From: Oceanobacillus polygoni
Lineage (GTDB): Bacteria > Bacillota > Bacilli > Bacillales > Amphibacillaceae
Direction: 5' to 3'
DNA length: 64,000 bases
Assembly (NCBI RefSeq): GCF_008304605.1
Contig: NZ_PIJY01000026.1
Span: 1 to 64,000 of the forward strand
Position 1 is the stretch's first letter. Each line of letters begins with the position of its first letter. Under the pieces are notes generated by a model. That model was not told the DNA's origin and ran no database searches. It saw nothing but the letters and a program-made list of their open reading frames with translations. Made by a program: the position numbers and the translations under genes. Positions 16,958 to 25,558 of the stretch are shown here, one piece after another.

Positions 16958-17899
16958 TTATTTACGTAGCCATCTTTTGTGTGCTGGTTCATAGGTTAGA
17001 TTTACATTTTTTAATGCTTTGTTTACCATATGGCGGGAGTCTACTTGGAGGAAATTTTTACATTCTGGATTCGTTATCCAGGGGAACAGCAATAAATATT
17101 CACGTATCGCAAGGTAGTGTGCGTGCCGATCTTTATGGCCGCATTTTGGGCAAACCCAGCTTCTGGGTGTCCGCTGCATCCCTAGTCTTTCACAGTTTGT
17201 GCACTTTACGCCGTTCATTAAATCCTGTCTCTTAATCCTGTGTTCTTGCATAATATCCCGATCGAAGTCGATGTTTTTCCTCAACATGAGATGTCCAATT
17301 TTTTGATGAAGAATTTTATTCGGGTTCTCAAGCTTTTTTTCAATGTCTAATATGATGTGAGGAATTCGTTCGCCATGTGCGACTACTTTAGCGATTGACT
17401 CTGTATCTCCAATAACTTTTATTCGTGTAGTAGGTTCGCTTATGGCAATGAGATAATAAATAGGAATGTTTGTGTAGCCGTTATGCTGAAGCCAGTTTTG
17501 AAGTTTTAGCTGTTGCAGTTTTGCCTGTGCGATTGGGTGACTAAATCCTGTCTCGTTCTTCCCATCATCTCGTGTGAACTGGTTAAGCGTTGTATCAAAA
17601 ATAATCGTGCCACTATAGTTTTTCACTTCCACAATATAGATTGCGTGCTGCGAAATGATGATATTATCAAGCTGAACACTTTTACCGCCCACTTTTAAGC
17701 AGATATCCTGAAGAATTGTAGATATTGGTTCAAGAAACTGCAGAAAATAATCGACGTTCACTTCACCCATATACCCTTTTAAGTATTTTCCATACTCCCT
17801 TTCGATGTGATGCACTCTAGGAAAATCACTTTTTAACCGTGTCCGGAGCACTTCATATTTCTGTAGTATCAAAGGTTTTGTACGCTTTTTTATATTCAA
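16958..17899 (-). CDS. NERD-domain protein with C-terminal zinc ribbon
   Basis: A 313-residue protein. The NERD (nuclease-related) domain covers about residues 40-160: KGYMGEVNVDYFL, QLDNIIISQHAIYIVEVKNYSG (the D...E-x-K nuclease-like core) and a following helix. Near the C-terminus VKCTNCERLG and WVCPKCGHKD form a likely four-cysteine zinc ribbon. TTG 17899 has a perfect AAGGAGG at nine bases, so I prefer it over the ATG 21 codons upstream. NERD proteins are thought to act on DNA but few have been characterised. Monocistronic, convergent with the wall hydrolase across the repeat array. Confidence 0.85.
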   Translation of the reverse strand: MNIKKRTKPLILQKYEVLRTRLKSDFPRVHHIEREYGKYLKGYMGEVNVDYFLQFLEPISTILQDICLKVGGKSVQLDNIIISQHAIYIVEVKNYSGTIIFDTTLNQFTRDDGKNETGFSHPIAQAKLQQLKLQNWLQHNGYTNIPIYYLIAISEPTTRIKVIGDTESIAKVVAHGERIPHIILDIEKKLENPNKILHQKIGHLMLRKNIDFDRDIMQEHRIKRQDLMNGVKCTNCERLGMQRTPRSWVCPKCGHKDRHAHYLAIREYLLLFPWITNPECKNFLQVDSRHMVNKALKNVNLTYEPAHKRWLRK

Positions 17900-18123
17900 C
17901 TTACCGTTCCTCCTTATTATCCATTTTCTTCTTAATATATACCGAATGGATAATGCGTACAAAAGGACAAAATTTAAAAATCGATTCTATTCCGACCATG
18001 GAATTCAAATCAATCTAGATGAGAAATTTAAAATTGAAGGAGTAAATTAGTTAATAACTGCATTTTAGTAGTTTCTTCATAATGGGGTAATGCAAACAGG
18101 CGAGAATGCTATAAATTTCCCAC

Positions 18124-18163
18124 GCAAAAAACCTCCAAACAGTATCTTCGAAGGTATTTTTTG
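18124..18163 (-). terminator. Weak terminator-like hairpin after the 153-residue membrane protein gene
   Basis: Minus strand reads AAAAAATACCTTCG...GGAGGTTTTTTGCG: an imperfect stem with A-rich left arm and a T6 run on the right. It follows the stop codon at 18170 directly. Confidence 0.45.
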
Positions 18164-18169
18164 TTCTAC

Positions 18170-18631
18170 TTAATTCGTTGCTTTTAGCATGATTATTTGC
18201 AATATAAATCCCACCACCACACCTGGGATAATAAACAAAGCGGAAAGCCAAATTGGTCCGAGTAACACCCCAAACAGCGTTAACTCAGCTGAAAACATAC
18301 ATCCCAATGTCACGAAATAGGCGGAAAAGACAAACGGCAAAAAGGAAAAGGCTCGCTTTCCTCCTCCCGCATCTTTAAAGGCATCCCACATTGCAAAAAA
18401 GTATAAACAAGGGTAAAACAGGAGCCATTGATAATCGGCTAGTTGAATTGCTTTGTCTATTTCTCCATGGTAGCTTAGCACGACAACTCTATGCAGATTC
18501 CCCTCTATATTAATCAAAATTTCTAAAAAGATCACGAGGATTCCTTTGAAATATTTTCTATTTAATAGTTGACCTAATCCTGATAAAGCAATACTCCATA
18601 ATAGTTTTTCAACTACGTCCCTATCTGCCAT
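18170..18631 (-). CDS. Conserved membrane protein, TM2-like
   Basis: 153 residues with four probable membrane segments (about residues 8-42 as a hairpin, 68-85, 95-115, 120-148). The start WSIALSGLGQLLNRKYFKGI resembles the SxxLPGxGQxYNGxxxKG signature of TM2-domain-like Bacillus proteins, and QLADYQWLLFYPCLYFFAMWDA is a further conserved-looking segment. Function unknown. It follows the DUF3231 gene by 24 bp on the same strand and may be co-transcribed. Confidence 0.7.
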   Translation of the reverse strand: MADRDVVEKLLWSIALSGLGQLLNRKYFKGILVIFLEILINIEGNLHRVVVLSYHGEIDKAIQLADYQWLLFYPCLYFFAMWDAFKDAGGGKRAFSFLPFVFSAYFVTLGCMFSAELTLFGVLLGPIWLSALFIIPGVVVGFILQIIMLKATN

Positions 18632-18655
18632 GACATCTCAATGACCACCTTAATA

Positions 18656-19666
18656 TCAATTATCTTTTGCCAGATCCTTACGGTTTGGAGCCATTGGAGG
18701 CTGCTCTAACCATTGGTTTTTGATCATGATATTGGCTCCATCCTCGGAAAGTTTCTGAATTTCAAGCGATAGTCTGCTATACATGGCACCTAAATCCATT
18801 CGAGGACTTACTGAGGTACTCGTTCCATAAAAGCCAACACTCAAAGCAATCAAAGCAGTTGTAAAATACATCATTAATCGATCCGAAAATGTGTAAGCTG
18901 TACTGGTCGTTATATCGTCATCCCATGTCATCACAACAGGCATATTGCTCTCCTTCAATTTTCCACTAAACAGTTCAATATGCTTTTTAGCAACCTCGAT
19001 GCATCTGAGCATAAATTTTGTGACGTCTTTGGATTGAGATACTTGACTAAAACCAGTTAATGCTGCCGATCCTAAAGCATTTCTTTGGATATTCGAATAA
19101 AGTGTAGCTATTTCTGATGCTATTAATGGCCTTTTCTCTCCAAAAACATCCCATATAAAACCTTGCTTTTTTACAAATTCAATTTCAGTGTGATCAGCCA
19201 TGTATGGCGCTCTAATATACATTCCTTTTTTTAGCAATAGATCCTTTGCCATCTCGTATAATTCCATTGTCTCCGTAAGACATTCTTTATAATAAGCTGT
19301 AATATCTGACCTTGCGGAAGAGTACAGGCTAGTTGCTAACATTAAAAGTCCTATTCCGCCCATTTGATGGATAAAATTTAATACGAATCCATCAGAGTAT
19401 AACCTGGGTGCGTTTAAATCAACATCTCCCTCCACTGTAAAGCCGAGAGGGACTTGATGCTTTTCCTCCGTAAGAATCGAAGTGATTTTTTGCAAATGTG
19501 ACTGAGATAATTTCAATGCATGTTCGATAACTGGCTTAATCTCCTCATCCTCAGCTTTTTCAAGAAAATAGCTTAAGGCACATATACTTGCACTCTCTTC
19601 CATGTATTGATTAAGAAGCTGAGATAATTCTCCAGAGGTCAGTCTTATTTGTTTATCCTCTTGCAC
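18656..19666 (-). CDS. DUF3231 family protein
   Basis: A 336-residue, mostly helical protein made of two similar halves, each a four-helix ferritin-like bundle as in DUF3231 proteins, which are common in spore-forming Bacillaceae. First half starts IRLTSGELSQLLNQYMEES, second around EKRPLIASEIATLYSNIQRN. GTG 19666 has GGAGGG seven bases upstream, better than the ATG 24 codons earlier. Role unknown; some members are linked to spores or stress. Probably in an operon with the small membrane protein that follows. Confidence 0.82.
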   Translation of the reverse strand: MQEDKQIRLTSGELSQLLNQYMEESASICALSYFLEKAEDEEIKPVIEHALKLSQSHLQKITSILTEEKHQVPLGFTVEGDVDLNAPRLYSDGFVLNFIHQMGGIGLLMLATSLYSSARSDITAYYKECLTETMELYEMAKDLLLKKGMYIRAPYMADHTEIEFVKKQGFIWDVFGEKRPLIASEIATLYSNIQRNALGSAALTGFSQVSQSKDVTKFMLRCIEVAKKHIELFSGKLKESNMPVVMTWDDDITTSTAYTFSDRLMMYFTTALIALSVGFYGTSTSVSPRMDLGAMYSRLSLEIQKLSEDGANIMIKNQWLEQPPMAPNRKDLAKDN

Positions 19667-19924
19667 ACAAAACCCTCCATTATTGTAGAATAACTTTTCT
19701 TCGTAATTATCCTTTGTTATTCGTGGTAAAGTATGCAAGATGTTTTTCTTTTATTTTGGATTTTGATTGGATTGAAGGTCTACTTATTAGACTACAATGC
19801 ATAACGGAAATCGCTGTTATGTTTGTTAACCACCCAAATACAAATAGCAGTTGGTTTTCTGTTTCGCACACTATCCCGTACCAAGTGGATTAATATGTAA
19901 GAGTTCTCTTCCTTTCAAACAATA

Positions 19925-19962
19925 AAGCTACCACCAAAGCACATTGCTTTGATGGTAGCTGT
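19925..19962 (-). terminator. Intrinsic terminator of yjbQ
   Basis: AGCTACCATCAAAGC / GCTTTGGTGGTAGCT hairpin with one mismatch, followed on the minus strand by TTTATTGTTT. It lies 40 bp after the stop codon of the YjbQ-family gene. Confidence 0.65.
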
Positions 19963-20002
19963 CCTAAATTCCTTTTATTCACACGCACACATCTATACTG
20001 CC

Positions 20003-20410
20003 TTACCCCTCCACTATCTTCACGTAAAAGTTTCGATTTCTCGGTCCATCAAATTCACAAAAATAAACACTTTGCCATGTACCTAATACAAGCTGTCCTT
20101 CTGAAATAATTAAAGTTTCACTTGCTCCGATAACAGAGGATTTCATATGTCCATCCGAGTTTCCTTCCATATGAATGTACTCCTGCTTGTTGGGAAATGT
20201 CTCATCAAGACCGAGTTTGAGATCGGTTTTTACATCGGGGTCCGCATTTTCGTTAATCGTAATTGCTGCGGTTGTATGCGGGCAAAAGATAAACATGATT
20301 CCATCTTGGACATTGCTTTCAGCCAACGCTTCTTCTAGGTATTGGTCTACATTTGTAAAGGATTGCTTTTCGTTTGTATGGATAGAAAATTTATGTAATT
20401 TTTTACTCAT
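20003..20410 (-). CDS. YjbQ/UPF0047 family protein
   Basis: A 135-residue single-domain protein of the YjbQ family, some members of which have weak thiamine-phosphate synthase activity. FCPHTTAAITINENADPDV holds the conserved HTT(A/S)A and E/N residues; HMKSSVIGASETLIISEGQL contains the conserved H-x-K and later GTWQSVYFCEFDGPR. ATG 20410 follows AGGAG; 19 further codons upstream are open but lack a ribosome site. Monocistronic. Its true role in the cell is unclear. Confidence 0.9.
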   Translation of the reverse strand: MSKKLHKFSIHTNEKQSFTNVDQYLEEALAESNVQDGIMFIFCPHTTAAITINENADPDVKTDLKLGLDETFPNKQEYIHMEGNSDGHMKSSVIGASETLIISEGQLVLGTWQSVYFCEFDGPRNRNFYVKIVEG

Positions 20411-20539
20411 AAAATCAACTCCTAACATTCTTCTTTTTATCATAGCTGAATTTTCTTTCCTTTCCAAATATATCGCGAAACCTTTTTCATGTAGACTCGT
20501 ATAATTGAGTTAGAAGATTATTTTGAAGAGGAGAATATA

Positions 20540-21838
20540 ATGAAGAACTTTCTATTGATCGGATTAGTCCTATTAGCTGGTTGTTCGTCCGCATCGCCTA
20601 CAGTTGAGGAGACTGCACAGGAAGTGATTGATCTTCTTGTAGATGGAGAATTTGAAAAGGTCCACGATGATTTTTTTGCTGAGAAATTACAGGAATCTAC
20701 ATCTCTAAAAGAATTAGAAGAAGTTTGGAAAGCGGAAACAAGTGGAACATTTAATGGTGTAAGATCATTAGAATCTTCAGAAAGGGGCGACTCTTATCAA
20801 GTTGTTGAAGCTGAAATCGAATATAGTGGAGTGATTTTCCAAGTCCGAATGACATTCGATGAAGCACTGCAATTGGTCGGAATAAACTTAGCTGGCGAGG
20901 GTGCGAATGTCGCTGCACCAGATAATGTCACGGAAGAGCAAGTAGTGGTCGGAGAAGGAACAGAATATGAGCTGGAGGGTACATTGACGCTTCCCAATCA
21001 AGAGTCAGATAATTTGCCAGCAGTTATACTTGTTCAAGGGTCTGGACCGAGCGATAGAGATGAAGCTGTATTTAGCTATAAGCCGTTTCGAGATATTGCT
21101 TGGGGACTTGCTGAACAAGGGATTGCAGTATTAAGATACGATAAACGAACGTATACCTATGGCAGCACGATGTCACCTGAAGAATTGCAATCCTTAACAG
21201 TCTACGAGGAAACGGTGGAAGATGCTGTTCGAGCTGCTGAACTATTAAAAAATGATTCGCGCATTGATTCGAGTAGCGTTTACTTAGGTGGGCATAGTCT
21301 CGGTGGAATGCTTGCTCCAAGGATTGATATGGAGGGAGATTTTGCAGGACTTCTTATACTTGCCGGCTCACCAAGAACACTGGCGGAAATTATTTATGAT
21401 CAAAGTATGGCTATGCTGGAAGACGAAGATGAGATTAAGTTTGCCCAGGATGAATATGAAAAATCCCAGGGGTTAACGGACCTGACAAAGGAAGAGGCTT
21501 TGTCAGAAACGGTGTTCGGCCTCCCTGCATATTATTTTCAGGAAATGGATACCTTTGATGCGGGCGCCTTAGCTGCAGATTCTGAAAAACCCCTACTGAT
21601 TTTGCAAGGGGAAGATGATTTCCAGGTTTACTTCGATAAGGATTTTGCGATATGGCAGGAAATCTTAGCGGACAAAGAGAACACAACCTTTATTAGCTAT
21701 CCTGGGCTGAATCATTTTTTCGTTGACTATGACGGCCCTGGCGCGGGAACAATTACTGAATACGAGCATCCTGGAGTTGTCGATGAGCAAGTAATCCATG
21801 ACATGACAGATTGGATCCTGAAGCAAACAAACCAATGA
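20540..21838 (+). CDS. Lipoprotein with DUF3887 domain fused to an alpha/beta hydrolase
   Basis: A 432-residue exported lipoprotein: signal peptide with lipobox LLAGC (Cys about 15). Residues about 20-120 form a DUF3887-like domain (VIDLLVDGEFEKVHDDF). The rest is an alpha/beta hydrolase: VILVQGSGPSDRDE (oxyanion region), VYLGGHSLGGMLAP (nucleophile elbow Ser), LLILQGEDDFQV (acid) and GLNHFF (His). Likely an esterase or peptidase at the outer membrane face; the substrate is unknown. RBS GAAGAGGAG. The next gene encodes a lone DUF3887 lipoprotein, 13 bp downstream. Confidence 0.88.
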   Translation: MKNFLLIGLVLLAGCSSASPTVEETAQEVIDLLVDGEFEKVHDDFFAEKLQESTSLKELEEVWKAETSGTFNGVRSLESSERGDSYQVVEAEIEYSGVIFQVRMTFDEALQLVGINLAGEGANVAAPDNVTEEQVVVGEGTEYELEGTLTLPNQESDNLPAVILVQGSGPSDRDEAVFSYKPFRDIAWGLAEQGIAVLRYDKRTYTYGSTMSPEELQSLTVYEETVEDAVRAAELLKNDSRIDSSSVYLGGHSLGGMLAPRIDMEGDFAGLLILAGSPRTLAEIIYDQSMAMLEDEDEIKFAQDEYEKSQGLTDLTKEEALSETVFGLPAYYFQEMDTFDAGALAADSEKPLLILQGEDDFQVYFDKDFAIWQEILADKENTTFISYPGLNHFFVDYDGPGAGTITEYEHPGVVDEQVIHDMTDWILKQTNQ

Positions 21839-21851
21839 AAGGTGAACCTAA

Positions 21852-22328
21852 ATGATGAAAAAGCTTTTATTTATCTTACTAGCATTATTTGTATTAGTTG
21901 GATGCAGCCACGATGAACACGAACCAGCTGAAACAGATAACGAGGCTGGGGAGCAAGTAGATGACGAGGTTTCAAATGAAGAAAATGGTGCAGATTCTAG
22001 TGAGCAGGACGGTGCAGATGCAGACTCAGAACAGGTTATCGCTCTAGCAGAAGAATTTATCGGGCAGCTTGCTAATGAGGAATTCGAAGCGGCAACACAG
22101 CATTTTAACGAAATGATGGAAGCCCAGCTCACAACCGTTGCACTCGATGAATTATGGGTCGCGCTTCAGGATCAACTCGGTGCATTTATCGATCAAGAAT
22201 ATAACTCTATCGAAGAAGTGGATGACCACCAGGTTGTATTAATCGATGGACTTTTCGAAGGATCTGATGTCGTATTTAGTGTCGCTTTTGATAATAACAA
22301 TCAAATTGCTGGTTTTTATATTCAATAA
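21852..22328 (+). CDS. DUF3887 lipoprotein
   Basis: 158 residues: signal peptide and lipobox LVGCS (Cys about 18), an acidic linker rich in Glu/Asp/Ser (about residues 20-60), then a DUF3887 domain (VIALAEEFIGQLANEEFEAA, later VVLIDGLFEGSDVVFSVAF) paralogous to the N-terminal domain of the upstream hydrolase. It lacks any catalytic domain. Tandem position suggests the two act together or arose by duplication. Two adjacent ATG codons; the first follows AAAGGTG. Confidence 0.82.
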   Translation: MMKKLLFILLALFVLVGCSHDEHEPAETDNEAGEQVDDEVSNEENGADSSEQDGADADSEQVIALAEEFIGQLANEEFEAATQHFNEMMEAQLTTVALDELWVALQDQLGAFIDQEYNSIEEVDDHQVVLIDGLFEGSDVVFSVAFDNNNQIAGFYIQ

Positions 22329-22342
22329 TTTTTTCACTTAAT

Positions 22343-22376
22343 GATGGAGAGCTTAAAACTCTCCATCTTATTTTTA
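22343..22376 (+). terminator. Intrinsic terminator after DUF3887 lipoprotein
   Basis: GATGGAGAG-CTTAAAA-CTCTCCATC followed by TTATTTTTA. Perfect nine-pair stem, 14 bases after the stop codon. Confidence 0.88.
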
Positions 22377-22385
22377 TCGCTCTAT

Positions 22386-22631
22386 CCCACCTCGCTATGA
22401 CACTAAATGCAAAATTAACGCACCATACCTCCTTGCTAGGACACCATACACAATATTAACGCACCATCCCTTCTCGCTACGACACCATTCGCAATTTTAA
22501 CGCACCATCCCTTCTCGCTATGACACCATTCGCAATTTTAACGCACCATCCACCCACGCTAAGACACCAAAAGCAAAATTAAAGCACCATTCACCCACGC
22601 TAAGACACCAAAAACAAAATTAACACACCAC
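22386..22631 (-). repeat. 41-bp tandem array 2 (six units, reverse orientation)
   Basis: Six units of 41 bp (starts 22386, 22427, 22468, 22509, 22550, 22591), the reverse complement of the array 1 unit. On the plus strand each reads CGCTAnGACACCA... then AAnnTTAACGCACCAT. The last two units (CCCACGCTAAGACACC) are close to array 1; the first four differ (CTTCTCGCTATGACACC). The array fills the gap between the lipoprotein terminator and the Zur operator region. Confidence 0.93.
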
Positions 22632-22672
22632 CATCCACCCAATCCCCTCTCCCACTATCTAATCAAAAAACA

Positions 22673-22695
22673 TAAATCGTAACAATTACTGTTTA
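22673..22695 (+). promoter_or_regulatory. Upstream Zur box
   Basis: 23-bp imperfect inverted repeat: TAAATCGTAA-CAA-TTACTGTTTA. The left arm equals the Zur half-site, the right arm deviates at two positions. Its centre is 23 bp from that of the second box, so two Zur dimers could sit side by side. Confidence 0.65.
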
Positions 22696-22720
22696 CAAAT
22701 CGTAATCGTTACGATATGAT
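22692..22720 (+). promoter_or_regulatory. Promoter of the zinc-starvation operon with embedded Zur box
   Basis: TTTACA (22692-22697), 17-bp spacer, TATGAT (22715-22720). The spacer is filled by a perfect Zur box, ATCGTAA-TCG-TTACGAT (22699-22715), matching the Bacillus Zur consensus. Zinc-loaded Zur should block RNA polymerase directly. Confidence 0.88.
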
Positions 22721-22761
22721 AAGAAATATTAAATATCCAAAATAAGAAAGGAATACGGTAA

Positions 22762-24105
22762 ATGAAATTTATTCAGGCATTATTTATGTTTGGTTTTACA
22801 TCGTTTTTACTCATTGGTTGTTCTTCAGGAGACGATTCAGCCAATGCAACGGATTCGGATAAGCTTACTGTTTACACGTCAGTCTATCCATTTCAGTATG
22901 CTGTGGAGAAAATTGGTGGCGATACTGTTGAAGCCAAAACTGTTTACCCACCTGGCGCGGATGCACATACATATGAGCCGACATCTAAAGATATGACAGC
23001 AATTGCTAATAGTGATGCATTTATTTTTATAGGTGAAGGTATGGAGGGCTTTGCAACAAGTGCGGCAAATGCGCTTGCCAATCAAGATGTAGCATTAATG
23101 GAGATTGGAGAATACGAAGAACTTTTCCATGGGCATAGTGAACATCACGCTCATGAGGAGGAGGATCATGATCACGGACATGACGAAGATCACCAGCATG
23201 ATGGCAGCGAGCATGATCACGAACACGATGATAGTGAGCACAGTCATAGTGAAGATGATCATAGTCACGAAGCCACTAGCAATACGCATGACGAAAATAG
23301 TGTTTCCATTACTATCGATGGTCTGGCTGGACATTACCATACTGGCGATTCTATTCAATTAACCGCCCAGCTAAGCGAAGACTCTGACCATGATCATTGG
23401 CACTGGTATACGTTAGATCCTGGTGCTGACGATTGGGTAACAGTACCTGATAATGGAACTGACGCGTATGATGGCGAGGCTACTATGGATGGACAGCAAA
23501 TTAAAGCAATTCTTTTTGGAGACGATCATGATGTAGTAGCAGAATCAGAAGCCGTAACAATTGCAATCGATGACCATACTGGCGACCATGATCCACACCT
23601 TTGGATTGATCCATTACGTATGATTGAGATCTCTCGCATTATTAAAGATGAGCTGATCGAATTAAATCCTGATCACGAGGCTGATTACAATGCGAATTTT
23701 GAAGCATTAGAAGCGGAACTTCTAGCACTGGATGAGGAATTTTCAGAGCTGTTAGCGACCAAAGACAACAAACACATCATTGTCCCACATGCTGCTTACG
23801 GATATTGGGAGGAGCGTTATGGTGTGAAACAGATTGCGATTAGCGGACTATCCACGAGTCAAGAGCCGTCGCAAAAGCAATTAACTGAGGTTATTGACCA
23901 GGCTGAGGAACATAATTTGGATTATATTCTCTACGAACAAAACAGTCCAAATCGACTTTCGGAGGTTATCCAAGAACAAATTGGCGCCCAAGCTTTAACA
24001 ATTCATAATCTATCTGTCCTGACAGATGAAGATATTAAAAATGAAGAAGACTATATTTCCTTAATGCGATATAACTTAGAAATACTTGACCAAGTGACGA
24101 ACTAA
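22762..24105 (+). CDS. Zinc ABC transporter substrate-binding lipoprotein (AdcA/ZnuA) with an inserted domain
   Basis: 447 residues. Lipobox LLIGC (Cys about 20), then the ZnuA fold: VYTSVYPFQYAVEKIGGDTV, VYPPGADAHTYEPTSKDM (zinc His), a long His/Asp/Glu-rich loop (about residues 128-180), DHDPHLWIDPLRM, IIVPHAAYGYWEERYG and QEPSQKQL (further ligand/cleft motifs). Between the His-rich loop and GDHDPHLWID lies an extra domain of about 90 residues (VSITIDGLAGHYHTGDSIQL ... HDHWHWYT), unlike ZinT. RBS AAAGGAA. Under Zur control by the double box upstream. No permease or ATPase gene is adjacent. Confidence 0.92.
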   Translation: MKFIQALFMFGFTSFLLIGCSSGDDSANATDSDKLTVYTSVYPFQYAVEKIGGDTVEAKTVYPPGADAHTYEPTSKDMTAIANSDAFIFIGEGMEGFATSAANALANQDVALMEIGEYEELFHGHSEHHAHEEEDHDHGHDEDHQHDGSEHDHEHDDSEHSHSEDDHSHEATSNTHDENSVSITIDGLAGHYHTGDSIQLTAQLSEDSDHDHWHWYTLDPGADDWVTVPDNGTDAYDGEATMDGQQIKAILFGDDHDVVAESEAVTIAIDDHTGDHDPHLWIDPLRMIEISRIIKDELIELNPDHEADYNANFEALEAELLALDEEFSELLATKDNKHIIVPHAAYGYWEERYGVKQIAISGLSTSQEPSQKQLTEVIDQAEEHNLDYILYEQNSPNRLSEVIQEQIGAQALTIHNLSVLTDEDIKNEEDYISLMRYNLEILDQVTN

Positions 24106-24122
24106 TTATTTGATGCCCTTGC

Positions 24123-24153
24123 CAGAAAGGAAAGTGTAAAACTTTCCTTTCTG
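24123..24153 (+). other. Intra-operon hairpin
   Basis: Perfect 13-bp inverted repeat CAGAAAGGAAAGT / ACTTTCCTTTCTG with a five-base loop, 18 bases after the adcA-type stop codon. There is no T-run, so it is more likely an mRNA-stabilising or partial terminator element within the Zur operon. Confidence 0.55.
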
Positions 24154-24233
24154 CATAAGTACAACTAAAGCATTCTCCTAGCCTTTAGGTGAATGCCAGG
24201 TTTTCTAAAGGGCAGCTAATTTATGGAGGGACA

Positions 24234-25214
24234 ATGAATTTGCTACGACAACATAAAATTCCAGTTACGATTCTCACCGGATTTCTAGGCGCAGGAAAAA
24301 CCACATTATTAAATCGTATTCTTCATGAAGATTCGCAGCAGAAAACAGCTGTGATTGTGAATGAATATGGCGATTTATCGATTGATAGTCAGCTGATCAC
24401 CGATACAAAGGAAGAGATTATTGAAATTAATAGTGGCTGCATTTGCTGTAATGTGCGAGGTGATTTGATTTCCATTCTCTCCTCCATGCTGCGGCAACAA
24501 TTAAATGGCGAGGTTCAATTTGACCGGGTCATTATTGAAACGACAGGGCTTGCCAACCCAGCGCCTGTCGTTCAAACCTTTTTAATGGATGAGGCCATGT
24601 CCCGCTGGTTTGAACTAGATAGCGTTTGTACGGTTCTCGACTCGAAGCACCTTCCTCAACATATCGATTCAGAGGAGTTACAGGAGCAAATCGCCTTTGC
24701 AGATGTACTTATTTTTAATAAAACAGATCTCATAAATGAAGGAGAACTGAAGGATCTACAAACGCGAATTACACAAATGAACCCAAATGCAAAAGTGTTA
24801 CATTCCATTAATTGTGAGATTCATACAAGTGATATTATCGGCATTCAATCTTTTGATCTCGGACATAAGCTTCAAATACATCCCAATTTATTAACGGATG
24901 AGCACCACCATCATCATGATACCGTTAATTCTTTTGTATTTACCGACAATCGCCCGCTTAATTTGGACCGTGTAAATAGATGGTTCAGCTACCTAGTCCA
25001 AGTGAAAGGGGAAAGCCTGTATCGATATAAAGGAATTCTTCATATTGACGGAATGGAAGAACGAGTTGTTTTCCAAGGTGTGCATATGTTATTTTCCGGG
25101 ACAAATGATCGTCCATGGCTACCAGAGGAAACGAAGCAAAGCGAGATCGTCTTTATTGGAAAAGGTTTGGATAAATATGAATTAGAAAAAGGATTTTACG
25201 ATTGTCTGCAATGA
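24234..25214 (+). CDS. COG0523 zinc metallochaperone GTPase (ZagA/YciC type)
   Basis: A 326-residue CobW/COG0523 GTPase. Walker A ILTGFLGAGKTTLLNRIL, Zn-binding SGCICCNVRGD (CxCC), ETTGLANPAP, and FNKTDLINEGE (NKxD). A His-rich stretch EHHHHHD (about residue 223) precedes the CobW C-terminal domain. ATG 24234 follows GGAGG; the 15 open codons before it are not likely coding. In Bacillus the Zur-controlled YciC/ZagA delivers zinc to proteins such as folate enzyme FolE during zinc starvation. Its place after the zinc-binding lipoprotein and before the zinc-free S14 gene fits this exactly. Confidence 0.93.
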   Translation: MNLLRQHKIPVTILTGFLGAGKTTLLNRILHEDSQQKTAVIVNEYGDLSIDSQLITDTKEEIIEINSGCICCNVRGDLISILSSMLRQQLNGEVQFDRVIIETTGLANPAPVVQTFLMDEAMSRWFELDSVCTVLDSKHLPQHIDSEELQEQIAFADVLIFNKTDLINEGELKDLQTRITQMNPNAKVLHSINCEIHTSDIIGIQSFDLGHKLQIHPNLLTDEHHHHHDTVNSFVFTDNRPLNLDRVNRWFSYLVQVKGESLYRYKGILHIDGMEERVVFQGVHMLFSGTNDRPWLPEETKQSEIVFIGKGLDKYELEKGFYDCLQ

Positions 25215-25245
25215 ATAATCTAGTAAACGGAAAGAAGGTAATACA

Positions 25246-25515
25246 GTGGCTAAAAAATCAAAGGTCGCAAAATTAAAGAAGCAACAAGCACTCGTTGAAA
25301 AGTATGCTGATTTACGAAGAGAATTAAAAGCAAAAGGAGATTATGAAGCACTTCGCAAACTGCCAAGGGACTCTTCCCCTACTCGATTGAAAAATCGCTG
25401 CGAAGTAACGGGTCGCCCAAGGGGCTATATGCGAAAATTCGGCATGTCCCGGATTGCTTTTCGAGAATATGCACATAAAGGACAAGTACCTGGTGTGAAA
25501 AAATCGAGCTGGTAG
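25246..25515 (+). CDS. rpsN: Zinc-independent 30S ribosomal protein S14 (alternate)
   Basis: 89 residues: [20 protein letters not shown] at the start, then RNLP-type [21 protein letters not shown] and [22 protein letters not shown]. The zinc-free (C-) form: it lacks the CxxC-x(n)-CxxC motif of the main S14. In B. subtilis the equivalent (YhzA/RpsN2) replaces zinc-containing S14 when zinc is scarce. GTG start after GAAAGAAGG. Last gene of the Zur unit. Confidence 0.95.
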   Translation: MAKKSKVAKLKKQQALVEKYADLRRELKAKGDYEALRKLPRDSSPTRLKNRCEVTGRPRGYMRKFGMSRIAFREYAHKGQVPGVKKSSW

Positions 25516-25522
25516 TAAAAAT

Positions 25523-25557
25523 AGGTTCTCCCTCAAAATCTGGGGAGAACCTTTTTA
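25523..25557 (+). terminator. Terminator of the Zur operon
   Basis: AGGTTCTCCC / GGGAGAACCT hairpin followed by TTTTTAATT. It ends two bases before the convergent dioxygenase gene and may serve both. Confidence 0.88.
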
Positions 25558-25558
25558 A

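Noticed and set aside
18051-18251. Minus-strand frame of 66 codons
   Set aside because: Overlaps the end of the 153-residue membrane protein in another frame and spans its terminator-like hairpin; no ribosome site.
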